DNA of 64,000 bases from Streptomyces sp. CMB-StM0423 (GTDB lineage Bacteria; Actinomycetota; Actinomycetes; Streptomycetales; Streptomycetaceae), in the NCBI RefSeq assembly GCF_002847285.1, contig NZ_CP025407.1:5268501-5332500 (forward strand). Direction: 5' to 3'. This document shows positions 52,975-63,571 of the stretch, in pieces. The notes beneath the pieces were generated by a model. It ran no database searches. It was given only the letters and a program-made list of their open reading frames with translations, and had not been told where the DNA came from. The first letter of the stretch is position 1, and the number at the start of each line of letters is the position of its first letter. The position numbers were made by a program, and so were the translations under genes.

Positions 52975-54503
52975 AGACCGGCCCCCTCTCCCTGATCGCC
53001 GCCGCGGCGGCACTCGCCGTCACCGCGGGCGTCGCCACCCTCACCGTCCCGGGCGACGAGGACGACGCCGGCAAGGCCGCGCCCGCCGCGGCGCGCATCG
53101 CCGTCGAGCGCTCCACCCTGCTGTGCCCGCAGCCGGGCGACACCGAGGTCGGCGAGACGACGTACACCTCCTTCGTGCCCGGCGGCGAGGGCGACGAAGG
53201 AAGCGCCGAACTGCTTCCCGCCGCAACGGAGTCCGAAGCCGCGGACGAACAAGAGAAGAAGGACGACGGCGGCGGTAAGGGCGACGAACAGAAGAAGGAC
53301 GACGCCCCCGACCCCGTCGCCCCCCTGAAGCGCGCCGGCACTCCCGCGGAGGCCACCACCGACGAGGCCGAGGCCCCCGCGCTCGTCGGCACCGCCGAGG
53401 GCGACTTCGCCCCCGGCTGGAGCGTGCAGCAGACGACCCTCGTCACCGCGGGCGACGGCCGCGGCCTGTCCGGCGCGCGCTGCACTGCCCCGGACAGCGA
53501 GTTCTGGTTCGCCGGCGCCAGCACGATCGACGAGCGCCGCGACTACGTCCAGCTCACCAACCCCGACGACGAGGCCGCCGTCGTCGACCTTCAGTTGTTC
53601 GACAAGGACGGCCCGGTCGAGAGCGAGACGGGCAACGGCATCCAGGTCCCGGCCCGCTCCAGCGTCTCGGTGCTGCTCTCCACGGTCGCCGAGGAGCCGT
53701 CGATCAACGTCGCGGTGCACGTCGCCGTGCGCTCCGGGCGCGTCGGCGCCGCCGTGCACGTCGCCGACGAGCAGGTCGGCGGCGACTGGCTCCAGCCCGT
53801 CTCCGAACCCGCGCCCGGCGCGGTCCTCCCCGGCATCCCCGGCGACGCCACCTCCGTGCGCCTCGTCGTCTACGTCCCGGGCGAGGACGACGCCGACCTC
53901 GCCGTGAAGCTCGCCGGGCCCAACGGCTCGATCACCCCCGCCGGGTACGAGTCGGTGCACGCCAAGAGCGGCATGACGACGGCGATCGACATGCAGAAAC
54001 TCACCCAGGGCGAGGTGGGTTCGCTGATCCTGGAGCCGGAGGACGGCAGCGATGCACCCATCGTCGCGGCCCTGCGGGTGACCCGCGGCAAGAACACCGA
54101 GCAGGAGATGGCGTTCATCCCCTCCGCCGCGCCGGTCGAGGAGCGCACCACCGCCTCGGGGAACTGGCCGAAGGCCGCGAGCCTGTCGCTCGCCGCGCCG
54201 GGCAAGGCCGTCGAGGTCAAGGTCACCGCGTCGCCGGGCAGCGAGGGCGGTGAGCCGGCGGAGGAGACGTACACGGTCAAGCCGCGCACCACGCTGACCG
54301 TCGAGCCGCCGAAGACGTCCGGCACCGAGGGCACCTTCGCGCTCACCGTCGAGCGCGTCTCGGGCGGCGAGCTCTACGCCTCGCGCACGCTGGAGACGAA
54401 GGAGAGCGGCATCCCGATGTTCACGATCCAGACCCTCCCCGACGACAACGGGATGGTCGAAGTCCCGGACGCCGAGCAGGACCTGGGCGTCCTCACGGAC
54501 TGA
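52971..54503 (+). CDS. DUF5719 family exported protein
   Basis: A 510-residue exported protein with an N-terminal signal or anchor (about 5-27, LSLIAAAAALAVTAGVATL), an acidic Lys/Asp/Glu-rich linker (about 85-130), then a mainly beta domain with two lone cysteines, one near the start (LLCPQPGD) and one later (GARCTAPD). The GTG start is fixed by overlap with the glycosyltransferase stop. This conserved pair is seen across Actinobacteria; the function is not known, but coupling suggests an extracytoplasmic partner of the transferase. Confidence 0.82.
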   Translation: MKTGPLSLIAAAAALAVTAGVATLTVPGDEDDAGKAAPAAARIAVERSTLLCPQPGDTEVGETTYTSFVPGGEGDEGSAELLPAATESEAADEQEKKDDGGGKGDEQKKDDAPDPVAPLKRAGTPAEATTDEAEAPALVGTAEGDFAPGWSVQQTTLVTAGDGRGLSGARCTAPDSEFWFAGASTIDERRDYVQLTNPDDEAAVVDLQLFDKDGPVESETGNGIQVPARSSVSVLLSTVAEEPSINVAVHVAVRSGRVGAAVHVADEQVGGDWLQPVSEPAPGAVLPGIPGDATSVRLVVYVPGEDDADLAVKLAGPNGSITPAGYESVHAKSGMTTAIDMQKLTQGEVGSLILEPEDGSDAPIVAALRVTRGKNTEQEMAFIPSAAPVEERTTASGNWPKAASLSLAAPGKAVEVKVTASPGSEGGEPAEETYTVKPRTTLTVEPPKTSGTEGTFALTVERVSGGELYASRTLETKESGIPMFTIQTLPDDNGMVEVPDAEQDLGVLTD

Positions 54504-54518
54504 CGTACGGTGCCGCCG

Positions 54519-54983
54519 TCAGTCCTGGCCGTAGTGCGGATCGACCGACTCCGGGGCGACGCCGAGGAGTTCCGCGACCTGTTCGACGATCACCTCGTGC
54601 ACCAGCAGCGCGCGCTCGTCGCGGTTCTTCGTACGGATCTCGACGGGGCGGCGGTAGACGACGATGCGGTCCGGGCCCCCGCCGCCCGTGACGAGCCGGC
54701 CGAGCGGCACCCCGCCGTCGTCCTCCCAGCCGGCCGGGCCGTTGCCGCCGCCGGGGACGTCGAGGACGGCGAACTCGACGCCGGCGAGCTGCGGCCAGCG
54801 GCGTTCCAGCCGGGTGGCGGACTCGTGCACCAGGTCGACGAAGGCGTCCGAGCGGCTGACCGCCAGCGGCACCTGCGGCGGCGCCACGGGGCCCCGCATG
54901 CCGCGGCCGTGGCGGTCGCGGGTGCGGCCGCGCGGGCGCGGCGGGGGCCCTGGCGGCGGCGCCGGTCGTTCTGTGTGCTCCAT
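54519..54983 (-). CDS. Zincin-like metallopeptidase family protein with altered active site
   Basis: A 154-residue protein like the small zincin family found next to the DUF3499 and manB genes in Actinobacteria. A Pro/Arg-rich N-terminus (about 1-45) leads to a compact domain with RIVVYRRPVEIR and the motif LLVHEVIVEQVAELLG. The metal-binding HExxH expected of the family reads HEVIVE, so the second His is replaced; catalysis may be lost or altered. The gene is convergent with the DUF5719 gene and divergent from DUF3499. Confidence 0.8.
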   Translation of the reverse strand: MEHTERPAPPPGPPPRPRGRTRDRHGRGMRGPVAPPQVPLAVSRSDAFVDLVHESATRLERRWPQLAGVEFAVLDVPGGGNGPAGWEDDGGVPLGRLVTGGGGPDRIVVYRRPVEIRTKNRDERALLVHEVIVEQVAELLGVAPESVDPHYGQD

Positions 54984-55299
54984 CACCGATGAGCGTAGCC
55001 CGCGCCGGGCCCGCCGCAGACCATCCCGGGGCAACCCCGGGAATGTCGCGAAGTGAACGGTCGGCACAGGAATCGGCTCGCAGATGAACGGGCCGAAGTC
55101 CGCCGAAACCGGTTGGATTGACATGATTTGCAGCCAGGACTGATCACTTGCAACGTCGTAGCCACCGCCGATGTGACCGACGTCGCAGGTCAACTCGGCC
55201 ATACGCGACCGGCTTCGCGCCGGACGACGGGCGACACGGGTGGGTGACGCGATGGTGAGTCGTCGCGGCCCGCTCAGGAGTGCGGTACCGTCCAACGTC
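54984..55299. promoter_or_regulatory. Divergent intergenic region
   Basis: It holds TTGACA at 55118-55123 with TGATCA seventeen bases on, a moderate candidate promoter for the rightward DUF3499-manB genes. No convincing reading frame or long inverted repeat is seen. Confidence 0.4.
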
Positions 55300-55701
55300 G
55301 TGAGCCCTGTACGTCGCTGTTCGCGCACCGCATGCGGCCGAGCCGCCGTCGCGACGCTCACCTACGTCTACGCCGACTCCACCGCCGTCCTCGGCCCCCT
55401 CGCGACGTACGCCGAGCCCCACTGTTACGACCTGTGCACGGAGCACTCCGAGCGGCTCACGGCCCCGCGCGGCTGGGAGGTCGTCCGGCTCGCGATCCCC
55501 TCGGGCCCCGCGCGGCCCAGCAGCGACGACCTGGAGGCCCTGGCCAACGCCGTACGCGAAGCGGCCCGCCCGCCCCGCGCGGCGGCGGACCGGGACGGGA
55601 TGGTCGCTCCGCGCGCCGTGGCCCCCGGCGGCCGGGACGCCGACCCCATGGAGGTCGCGCGCCGCGCCCACCTGCGGGTGCTCCGCTCCCCCGAAGGCTG
55701 A
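55300..55701 (+). CDS. DUF3499 family protein
   Basis: A 133-residue protein with the DUF3499 cysteine pattern: CSRTAC near the N-terminus and CYDLC forty residues on, which could bind a metal such as zinc. TLTYVYADSTAVLGPLA and EHSERLTAPRGWEVVRL are family blocks. GTG 55300 gives the standard N-terminus (SPVRRCSR). Equivalent genes lie beside manB in mycobacteria (Rv3258c). Function unknown. Confidence 0.88.
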   Translation: MSPVRRCSRTACGRAAVATLTYVYADSTAVLGPLATYAEPHCYDLCTEHSERLTAPRGWEVVRLAIPSGPARPSSDDLEALANAVREAARPPRAAADRDGMVAPRAVAPGGRDADPMEVARRAHLRVLRSPEG

Positions 55702-55831
55702 CGCCGCCCGCCTCACCGACGGCCCGCCGGGCTGCTCCCGCACGGCCCCTCGCCGGCCCGGCCCCGGACGGCGTGTGTCCGCCCCATCGCGTACTGTGCA
55801 AGCCTCAGCAGCGTGCGAAGGGCGGAGAACC

Positions 55832-57190
55832 GTGACCGATCTCTCGACGATCGTGAAGGCGTACGACGTGCGCGGCGTCTTCCCCGAGCAGCTCGACGAG
55901 CCGCTCGTCGAGCTCTTCGGCGCCGCCTTCACCGAGACCACCGGCGCCGGCAAGATCGTCGTCGGCCATGACATGCGCCCCTCGTCGCCCGCGCTGGCCG
56001 CCGCCTTCGCGCGCGGCGCCGTCGCCCGCGGGGCGGACGCCGTCCTCATCGGCCTGTGCTCCACGGACCAGCTCTACTTCGCCAGCGGCCATCTCGGCCT
56101 GCCCGGTGCCATGTTCACCGCGAGCCACAACCCCGCGCGGTACAACGGCATCAAGATGTGCCGCGCCGGCGCCGCCCCTGTCGGCCAGGACACCGGGCTC
56201 GCCGGGATCCGCGCCAAGGTCGAGCGGTGGCAGGCAGAAGGGGCGCCCGCCCCGGTCGCGAAGCCAGGCAGCGTCACGGAGACCGACCTCCTCGCCGACT
56301 ACGCGGCCCATCTGCGCTCCCTGGTCGACCTCGGCGCCATCCGGCCGCTGAAGGTCGTCGTCGACGCCGGCAACGGGATGGCGGGCCACACCGTGCCAAG
56401 CGTCTTCGAACCGCTGCCCGTCGACGTCGTCCCCATGTACTTCGAGCTGGACGGCACCTTCCCCAACCACGAGGCCAACCCGCTCGATCCGAAGAACATC
56501 GTCGACCTCCAGGCCGAGGTCCGCAGGACCGGCGCCGACGCCGGCCTCGCCTTCGACGGGGACGCCGACCGCTGCTTCGTCGTCGACGAGAAGGGCGACC
56601 CGGTCCCGCCGTCCGCGATCACCGCGCTGGTCGCCGCGCGCGAGCTGGAGCGCAACGGCGGCGGCACGATCATCCACAACCTCATCACCTCCTGGACCGT
56701 GCCCGAGGTCGTCAAGGAGCAGGGCGGCACGCCCGTGCGCACCCGCGTCGGCCACTCCTTCATCAAGGAGGAGATGGCCAAGACCGGCGCCATCTTCGGC
56801 GGCGAGCACTCCGCGCACTACTACTTCCGCGACTTCTGGAACGCCGACACCGGCATGCTCGCCGCGCTCCACGTCCTCGCCGCCCTCGGCGGCCAGGACG
56901 GCCCGCTGTCTCAGCTCGTCGCCGCCTACGACCGGTACGCGGCCTCCGGCGAGATCAACAGCACCGTCGACGACCAGGACGCCCGGCTCGCGGCGGTCAG
57001 GGCCGCGTACGCCGGCCGCGAGGGCGTCACGATCGACGAGCTGGACGGGCTGACGGTCACCGGCGACGGCTGGTGGTTCAACCTGCGGGCGTCCAACACC
57101 GAGCCGCTGCTGCGGCTGAACGTGGAGGCGGGCGACGCGGAGACGATGGCGCGGGTTCGCGACGAGGCGCTGGCGCTGGTACGCGGCTGA
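55832..57190 (+). CDS. manB: Phosphomannomutase / phosphoglucomutase
   Basis: A 452-residue alpha-D-phosphohexomutase that interconverts mannose-6-phosphate and mannose-1-phosphate for GDP-mannose supply. The catalytic phosphoserine loop is FTASHNPARYNGIK, the metal loop AFDGDADRCFVVD, the sugar-binding loop GGEHSAHYYFRD and the phosphate-binding loop RASNTEPLLRLNVE. GTG 55832 has GGCGGAGA upstream. With manA at 58781 it makes a mannose-activation gene set. Confidence 0.95.
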   Translation: MTDLSTIVKAYDVRGVFPEQLDEPLVELFGAAFTETTGAGKIVVGHDMRPSSPALAAAFARGAVARGADAVLIGLCSTDQLYFASGHLGLPGAMFTASHNPARYNGIKMCRAGAAPVGQDTGLAGIRAKVERWQAEGAPAPVAKPGSVTETDLLADYAAHLRSLVDLGAIRPLKVVVDAGNGMAGHTVPSVFEPLPVDVVPMYFELDGTFPNHEANPLDPKNIVDLQAEVRRTGADAGLAFDGDADRCFVVDEKGDPVPPSAITALVAARELERNGGGTIIHNLITSWTVPEVVKEQGGTPVRTRVGHSFIKEEMAKTGAIFGGEHSAHYYFRDFWNADTGMLAALHVLAALGGQDGPLSQLVAAYDRYAASGEINSTVDDQDARLAAVRAAYAGREGVTIDELDGLTVTGDGWWFNLRASNTEPLLRLNVEAGDAETMARVRDEALALVRG

Positions 57191-57420
57191 GGCGGCGGGC
57201 TCGCCGCACGCGGGCCGGTAAGGGGCAGCGCCCCAGGGCGTACGGCCCTTACCCCCGCCGATACGGCCCTCACCGCCGCCCGTACGCCGGCCGCCCCCGC
57301 GCCCGTCCACAGGGCCCGCCCGCGCGCAGGCGGCCCCGTACGCCCGGCGGTAGGCTGGCGCCTGCCGCTCGTACGCACAGCCGAGCCCAGCACCGCAGCA
57401 GCCAGCCGAAGGGGACGTAC

Positions 57421-57630
57421 ATGCCGGTCGACGCCAGCCTCCTGGAGATCCTCGCCTGCCCGGCGTGCCACGCCCCGCTGCGCGAGAGCAAGGACGGCGC
57501 GGCCGGCGGCGCCTCCGACGCCCCCGGCGAGCCCGAGCTGCAGTGCACCTCCGACACCTGCGGCCTCGTCTATCCCGTACGCGACGAAATCCCCGTCCTG
57601 CTCGTGGACGAAGCCCGCCGCCCCGCCTAG
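57421..57630 (+). CDS. Trm112 family protein
   Basis: A 69-residue zinc-binding protein of the Trm112 family. The sequence starts with VDASLLEILACPACHAPL and ends with CGLVYPVRDEIPVLLVDEA, the family signature, with two CxxC-type cysteine pairs. In eukaryotes Trm112 activates methyltransferases; the bacterial role is open. It is positioned between manB and the SIS gene, 9 bp before the latter, and is likely cotranscribed. Confidence 0.88.
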   Translation: MPVDASLLEILACPACHAPLRESKDGAAGGASDAPGEPELQCTSDTCGLVYPVRDEIPVLLVDEARRPA

Positions 57631-57639
57631 GCCCCCGCC

Positions 57640-58761
57640 ATGCTCGACGAGTCGCTGCTCGACGACCCCGGGGAACTCGCCCGCGCCGACGCCCGCGGCC
57701 TGCTGCGCAGCGCCGCCCAGGCCGGCGCCCAGATGCGCATCGCCGCCCGCCAGGCCGCCGAGTCCGACCTCGCCCGGGTCCGGCCCGACGGCCGCCCCCG
57801 CGTGGTGCTCGTCGCCGCCCCGGGACCCGTCGCGAACACCACCGCCGACCTGCTGCGCGCGCTGACGGCGGGCGCCAGCCCCGTCACCGCCCTGCGCCCC
57901 ACCGGCGCCCGCCCCGAGCCCAGCGCCCTGAACTGGACGCTGCCCGGCTGGGCCGGACCGTACGACCTGCTGCTCATCGCCACCGACTACGGCCGCGAGC
58001 CGGGCCTCACCGCGCTCGTCGAGCAGGCGTACCGGCGCGGCTGCACCGTCGCCGCCGTCGCCCCCCGTACCTCCGCGGTCACCGAGATCGTCACCTCCCG
58101 CGGCCTCGCGATGCCGCTGCTGCGCGCCCCCGGCGAGCAGATCGAGACCGGCGGCCTGTGGCCGCTGCTCACCCCGCTGCTCGCGCTCGCCGACCGCATC
58201 GACCTGATCGACGCCCCCGACGACGCCCTCTCCCGGGCCGCCGACCGCCTCGACATCGTCGCCGAGCGCTGCGGTCCCGCCATCGAGACGTACGCGAACC
58301 CCGCCAAGACGCTCGCCGCCGAGCTGGCCGAGTCGCTGCCGCTGCTGTGGAGCGAGGGCCCCCTCGCGGGCGTCGCCGCACGCTACTTCGCCCGCCAACT
58401 GGCCGCCGTCGCCGGCCGCCCCGCGCTGCCCGCGACGCTGCCCGACGCGCTCGCCGCCCATGGCATGCTGCTGTCCGGGGCCTTCACCTCCGGCGCCGAC
58501 CCCGACGACATCTTCCGCGACCGCGTCGAGGAGCCCGCCGCGCTCCGCGCCCGCATCGTCCTGCTGCACGACGAGTCCGCCGACACCGCCCGCACCCCCC
58601 GGGAGGCCGCCCCCGCGGCCCGCGAGCTGGCCTCCGCCCAGGGCACCCCCGTCAGCGAGCTGGAACCGTCGGACGGCGATCCCCTGGAGGCCGCGGGCGA
58701 GCTGATCGCCACCGCCGATTTCACCGCCGTTTACCTCGCCCTGGCTGCAGGTTCCGCCTGA
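57640..58761 (+). CDS. SIS-domain protein, phosphoglucose/phosphomannose isomerase-like
   Basis: A 373-residue protein related to bifunctional phosphoglucose/phosphomannose isomerases. The first SIS half has VVLVAAPGPVANTTADLLRAL and the linker TYANPAKTLAAELAESLPLLW; the second half contains a possible active-site His in AALRARIVLLHDES. Sugar-phosphate-binding residues are not obviously conserved, so catalysis is uncertain. The place between manB and manA is conserved in Actinobacteria (Rv3256c), pointing to a role in mannose-phosphate metabolism. Confidence 0.8.
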   Translation: MLDESLLDDPGELARADARGLLRSAAQAGAQMRIAARQAAESDLARVRPDGRPRVVLVAAPGPVANTTADLLRALTAGASPVTALRPTGARPEPSALNWTLPGWAGPYDLLLIATDYGREPGLTALVEQAYRRGCTVAAVAPRTSAVTEIVTSRGLAMPLLRAPGEQIETGGLWPLLTPLLALADRIDLIDAPDDALSRAADRLDIVAERCGPAIETYANPAKTLAAELAESLPLLWSEGPLAGVAARYFARQLAAVAGRPALPATLPDALAAHGMLLSGAFTSGADPDDIFRDRVEEPAALRARIVLLHDESADTARTPREAAPAARELASAQGTPVSELEPSDGDPLEAAGELIATADFTAVYLALAAGSA

Positions 58762-58780
58762 CTCGTACCAAGATGGCCGT

Positions 58781-59974
58781 ATGGATCGCCTGAACAACAC
58801 CGTCCGCCCGTACGCCTGGGGCTCCACCACCGCCATCCCCGAGCTGCTCGGCACCGACCCGACCGACGAGCCGCAGGCCGAGCTGTGGATGGGCGCCCAC
58901 CCCGGCGCGCCCTCCCGCCTCGACCGCGGCGCCGGACCCGTCCCCCTGGACCAGGTGATCCACGGCGACCCCGAAGGCGAGCTGGGCGCGGCGACGGTGG
59001 CGCGCTTCGGGCCCCGGCTGCCGTTCCTCCTCAAGGTGCTCGCCGCCGCCGCCCCGCTCTCCCTCCAGGTCCACCCCGACCTCGCCCAGGCCCGCGTCGG
59101 CTACCTCGACGAGGAGGAGCGCGGCGTCCCCGCCGACGCCCCCGAGCGCAACTACAAGGACGCCAACCACAAGCCCGAGCTGATCTGCGCCCTCACCCTC
59201 TTCGAGGGCCTGTGCGGCTTCCGCCCGCCCGCGGACGCCGCCGGCCTGCTCGACGGCCTCGGCGTCGACGGCCTCAAGCCGTACGCCGACGCCCTGCGCG
59301 CACAGCCCCAGGAGGACGCGCTGCGCGAGGTGTTCGCCGGCATACTGCGTGCGGACCGCGACGAGCTGGCGGCCACCGTCGAGGCCGCGGGCCGGGCGGC
59401 GGAGAAGCTGGGCACCACCGACAGCCCGTACGCCGCCGACTACGCCGCCTACGGCGCCCTGGCCCGCTCGTGGCCCGGCGACCCCGGCGTCGTCGCCGCC
59501 TTCCTGCTCAACGTCATCAGGCTGCAGCCCGGCGAGGCGCTCTTCCTCGGCGCCGGTGTCCCGCACGCCTACCTCGACGGCGTCGGCGTCGAGCTCATGG
59601 CCAACTCCGACAACGTGCTGCGCTGCGGCCTCACCCCCAAGCACGTGGACGTGCCGGAGCTGCTGAAGATCGTCTCGTTCACCCCCGGCGTCCCCGAGGT
59701 GCTGCGGGCCGGCCCCGACGGCCGCTACGCCGTCCCCGTCGACGACTTCCGCCTCCACCGCCACGACCTCGACGACGGCCCCGTCACCGTCGCCCAGACG
59801 GAGGGCGCGGGCCCGCAGATCCTGCTGTGCACCGACGGCAGCGCCGAGCTGACCAACGCCGCCGGCGAGCACCTGGCCCTGCACCGCGGCGAGTCGGCCT
59901 TCGTACCGGCCGCCGACGGCACGCTGCACGCCACCGGTTCCGGCACGCTCTTCCGCGCCACTACGGGCAACTGA
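58781..59974 (+). CDS. manA: Mannose-6-phosphate isomerase, class I
   Basis: A 397-residue zinc cupin enzyme converting fructose-6-phosphate to mannose-6-phosphate. Class I features: NTVRPYAWGSTTAIPELLG, AELWMGAHPGAPS, SLQVHPDLAQA (zinc His), HKPELICALTLFEGLCGF and YLDGVGVELMANSDNVLRCGLTPKHVDVPELL. ATG 58781 lies 19 bp after the SIS gene, so manB-Trm112-SIS-manA probably forms one unit. Length is normal. Confidence 0.96.
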   Translation: MDRLNNTVRPYAWGSTTAIPELLGTDPTDEPQAELWMGAHPGAPSRLDRGAGPVPLDQVIHGDPEGELGAATVARFGPRLPFLLKVLAAAAPLSLQVHPDLAQARVGYLDEEERGVPADAPERNYKDANHKPELICALTLFEGLCGFRPPADAAGLLDGLGVDGLKPYADALRAQPQEDALREVFAGILRADRDELAATVEAAGRAAEKLGTTDSPYAADYAAYGALARSWPGDPGVVAAFLLNVIRLQPGEALFLGAGVPHAYLDGVGVELMANSDNVLRCGLTPKHVDVPELLKIVSFTPGVPEVLRAGPDGRYAVPVDDFRLHRHDLDDGPVTVAQTEGAGPQILLCTDGSAELTNAAGEHLALHRGESAFVPAADGTLHATGSGTLFRATTGN

Positions 59975-60134
59975 CCGCCGCCGACCGGATTTGCGCGCTC
60001 CGCCGCGGGTTGTCCACAGCCGCGGCCGGCAGGGCTTGCGCCCACCGGCCGCGGTGCTGACAGAATGTGCCGCCGTGAAGGGCGCGGCCTCCCGCCGCGC
60101 CCCGCGGAGGCAGACGGAAGGGAACCGGCGGCAC

Positions 60135-61058
60135 ATGGCTGCAGGCGGCGGTACGAAGGCGATCCTCGCGGCGCTCGGCGCCAACTTGTCGATCGCGGTC
60201 GCGAAGTTCGTGGCATGGGCCTTCAGCGGCTCGTCCTCCATGCTCGCCGAGGCCGTGCACTCCCTGGCCGACTCCGGCAACCAGGCGCTGCTGCTGCTCG
60301 GCGGCAAGCGCGCCAAGCGCGCCGCCACGAAGGAACACCCCTTCGGCTACGGCCGCGAGAGGTACGTCTACGCGTTCCTCGTCTCCATCGTCCTCTTCAC
60401 GGTCGGCGGCCTCTTCGCGATCTACGAGGGCTATCACAAGATCCAGGACCCGCACGAGATCGACCACTGGTACTGGCCGGTGGGCGTCCTCGTCTTCGCG
60501 ATCATCGCGGAGACCTTCTCCTTCCGCACCGCCATCAAGGAGTCCAACGAGGTACGGGGCAGCCAGGGCTGGTGGCAGTTCATCCGCCGCGCCAAGGCCC
60601 CCGAACTGCCCGTGGTGCTGCTGGAGGACCTCGGCGCGCTCGTCGGCCTGGTCCTGGCGCTCCTCGGCGTCGGCGTCGCCCTCGCCACCGGCGACGGCGT
60701 CTGGGACGGCGTCGGCACCGTGTGCATCGGCGTCCTGCTGCTGATCATCGCCGTCATACTCGCCATCGAGACCAAGAGCCTCCTCCTCGGCGAGGGCGCC
60801 AGCGAGGCCGACGTCGCGGCCATCAGCACCGCACTCGTCGACGGCGACGCCGTCACCCAGGTCATCCACCTCAAGACCCTCTACCTCGGCCCGGACGAGC
60901 TGCTGGTCGCCGCGAAGATCGCGGTGCAGCACGACGACACCGCGGGCGAGGTGGCGCGCGCCATCGACGCCGCGGAGTCGCGGGTACGGGAGGCGGTGCC
61001 GGTGGCGAGGATGATCTACCTGGAGCCGGACATCGCCCGCACACAGGCGGACAAGTAA
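60135..61058 (+). CDS. Cation diffusion facilitator family transporter
   Basis: A 307-residue divalent-metal exporter with six hydrophobic helices. The metal-site helix 2 reads AEAVHSLADSGNQ (HxxxD) and helix 5 VLLEDLGALVGLVLAL, with an unusual E-D pair in place of the usual HxxxD; the large cytoplasmic loop has EHPFGYGRERYVYAF. The C-terminal cytoplasmic domain (about 215-305) is present. ATG 60135 is used; GTG 60074 would add a basic extension. The metal is not predictable. Confidence 0.88.
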   Translation: MAAGGGTKAILAALGANLSIAVAKFVAWAFSGSSSMLAEAVHSLADSGNQALLLLGGKRAKRAATKEHPFGYGRERYVYAFLVSIVLFTVGGLFAIYEGYHKIQDPHEIDHWYWPVGVLVFAIIAETFSFRTAIKESNEVRGSQGWWQFIRRAKAPELPVVLLEDLGALVGLVLALLGVGVALATGDGVWDGVGTVCIGVLLLIIAVILAIETKSLLLGEGASEADVAAISTALVDGDAVTQVIHLKTLYLGPDELLVAAKIAVQHDDTAGEVARAIDAAESRVREAVPVARMIYLEPDIARTQADK

Positions 61059-61386
61059 CGAGACCCGGGACCGGCGCGCAGCGACCGCCGCACCCCCACC
61101 CGGGCCGGCCGTCTCACCGACTGTCCGGTCCGCGGGATGGCCAGTTCCCGTTGTCCACATGCCCGCGCGGCGAGGGCGGCCTGCGGTAGATTCGTGGGGC
61201 AGAGCCAGACGTCGCTGCTGATGGCGATCGGGTGGCCCGCCAGCGGGCCGGCCGAGGGGGAGAGAGGGCCTCCGGCGGACTGAGCCGCAGAGGGACCGGT
61301 GTGTCCGTACGCGTGCGTGCGCATGCGCGCCGCGCGCACGTCCCGTCTGCGCTCAGGGAATCCGACCACCCTCAAGGAGTTGCGAC
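61059..61386. promoter_or_regulatory. Leader region of ahcY
   Basis: A -10-like TAGATT at 61187-61192 suggests a start near 61199 and a leader of about 190 nt. It contains several GC-rich short inverted repeats (for example CCCGCCAGCGGG near 61233) but I cannot match it to the SAH riboswitch or another named RNA. No gene is seen. Confidence 0.35.
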
Positions 61387-62850
<1,464 letters not shown>

Positions 62851-62861
62851 GCCCGGCACCA

Positions 62862-62897
62862 CCGCCGCCCGCCCGGGAACCCCCGGGCGGGCGGCGG
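62862..62897 (+). terminator. Terminator after ahcY
   Basis: A perfect 16-bp stem (CCGCCGCCCGCCCGGG / CCCGGGCGGGCGGCGG) with an AACC loop, 12 bp after the ahcY stop. It is among the strongest hairpins in the window. Confidence 0.92.
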
Positions 62898-62935
62898 CAC
62901 GTCGGGGGAGGGCACGCCCGCGTAGGGTGCCGGAC

Positions 62936-63553
62936 ATGCCGCGCGGACGCTATTCCCTCTACGACCCGTACGACGGCACCCCGCTGGGCGACGAACACTT
63001 CCAGTGCGCCCCCGGCGCCTCCGGCTGGCGCTACACCGCCAGGACCACCGACCCCGACGGCACGGCCACAGGATCAGTCGACCTCACCATCGACCACCTG
63101 GGCCGCCCCGTCCGCCTCGAACTCCACGCCGCCGGCTGGCAGGTCCGCGGCGCGGCACTCGACGGCATCACCTGGGTCCGCTCGGACGCGACGGGAGACC
63201 AGGCCCGCGAGGGCAACGCCCGCGCCCACGGATTCACCGGCACCTCCCCGGCCTTCCTCATCGCCACCACCCGCCTCCTCGGGCCCCCTTCCACCCAGGC
63301 CCCCCAACGCCTCCGCCTCGTTGCCCTCACCCACCCGGTCCTCGCCCCGCGCACGCTGGACCAGGCGTGGAAGAAAACGGGGGAGGACACCCACGAGGCC
63401 GACACGGGGCCGCTACAGGTGGTGAACTACCAGGTCAGCGACCTGGAGACGGGCAAACAGGGTGAGGTCCACATCGCTGGCGACGTGGTGCTGGCCGCCC
63501 CCGGTGTCGAACTCGAAGAACTCGACACCCCGCCCAACTCCCTGGACGCCTGA
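62936..63553 (+). CDS. Conserved hypothetical protein
   Basis: A 205-residue soluble protein beginning PRGRYSLYDPYDGTPLGDEHF. Predicted mainly beta with the segments GWRYTARTTDPDG, VDLTIDHLGRPVRLEL and VVNYQVSDLETG, which look like a lipid- or ligand-binding barrel but match no family I can name. No signal peptide or membrane segment. ATG 62936 is used; GTG 62927 is also in frame. The gene lies between ahcY and the rRNA operon. Confidence 0.7.
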   Translation: MPRGRYSLYDPYDGTPLGDEHFQCAPGASGWRYTARTTDPDGTATGSVDLTIDHLGRPVRLELHAAGWQVRGAALDGITWVRSDATGDQAREGNARAHGFTGTSPAFLIATTRLLGPPSTQAPQRLRLVALTHPVLAPRTLDQAWKKTGEDTHEADTGPLQVVNYQVSDLETGKQGEVHIAGDVVLAAPGVELEELDTPPNSLDA

Positions 63554-63571
63554 GGGCGATTCGCATCGCCC
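63554..63571 (+). terminator. Short terminator before the rRNA operon
   Basis: GGGCGAT-TCGC-ATCGCCC, a perfect 7-bp hairpin starting right at the preceding stop codon. Confidence 0.65.

Noticed and set aside
61200..61386. Possible SAH riboswitch before ahcY
   Set aside because: I could not find the conserved core sequences of the SAH aptamer in the leader; only generic GC-rich repeats are present.
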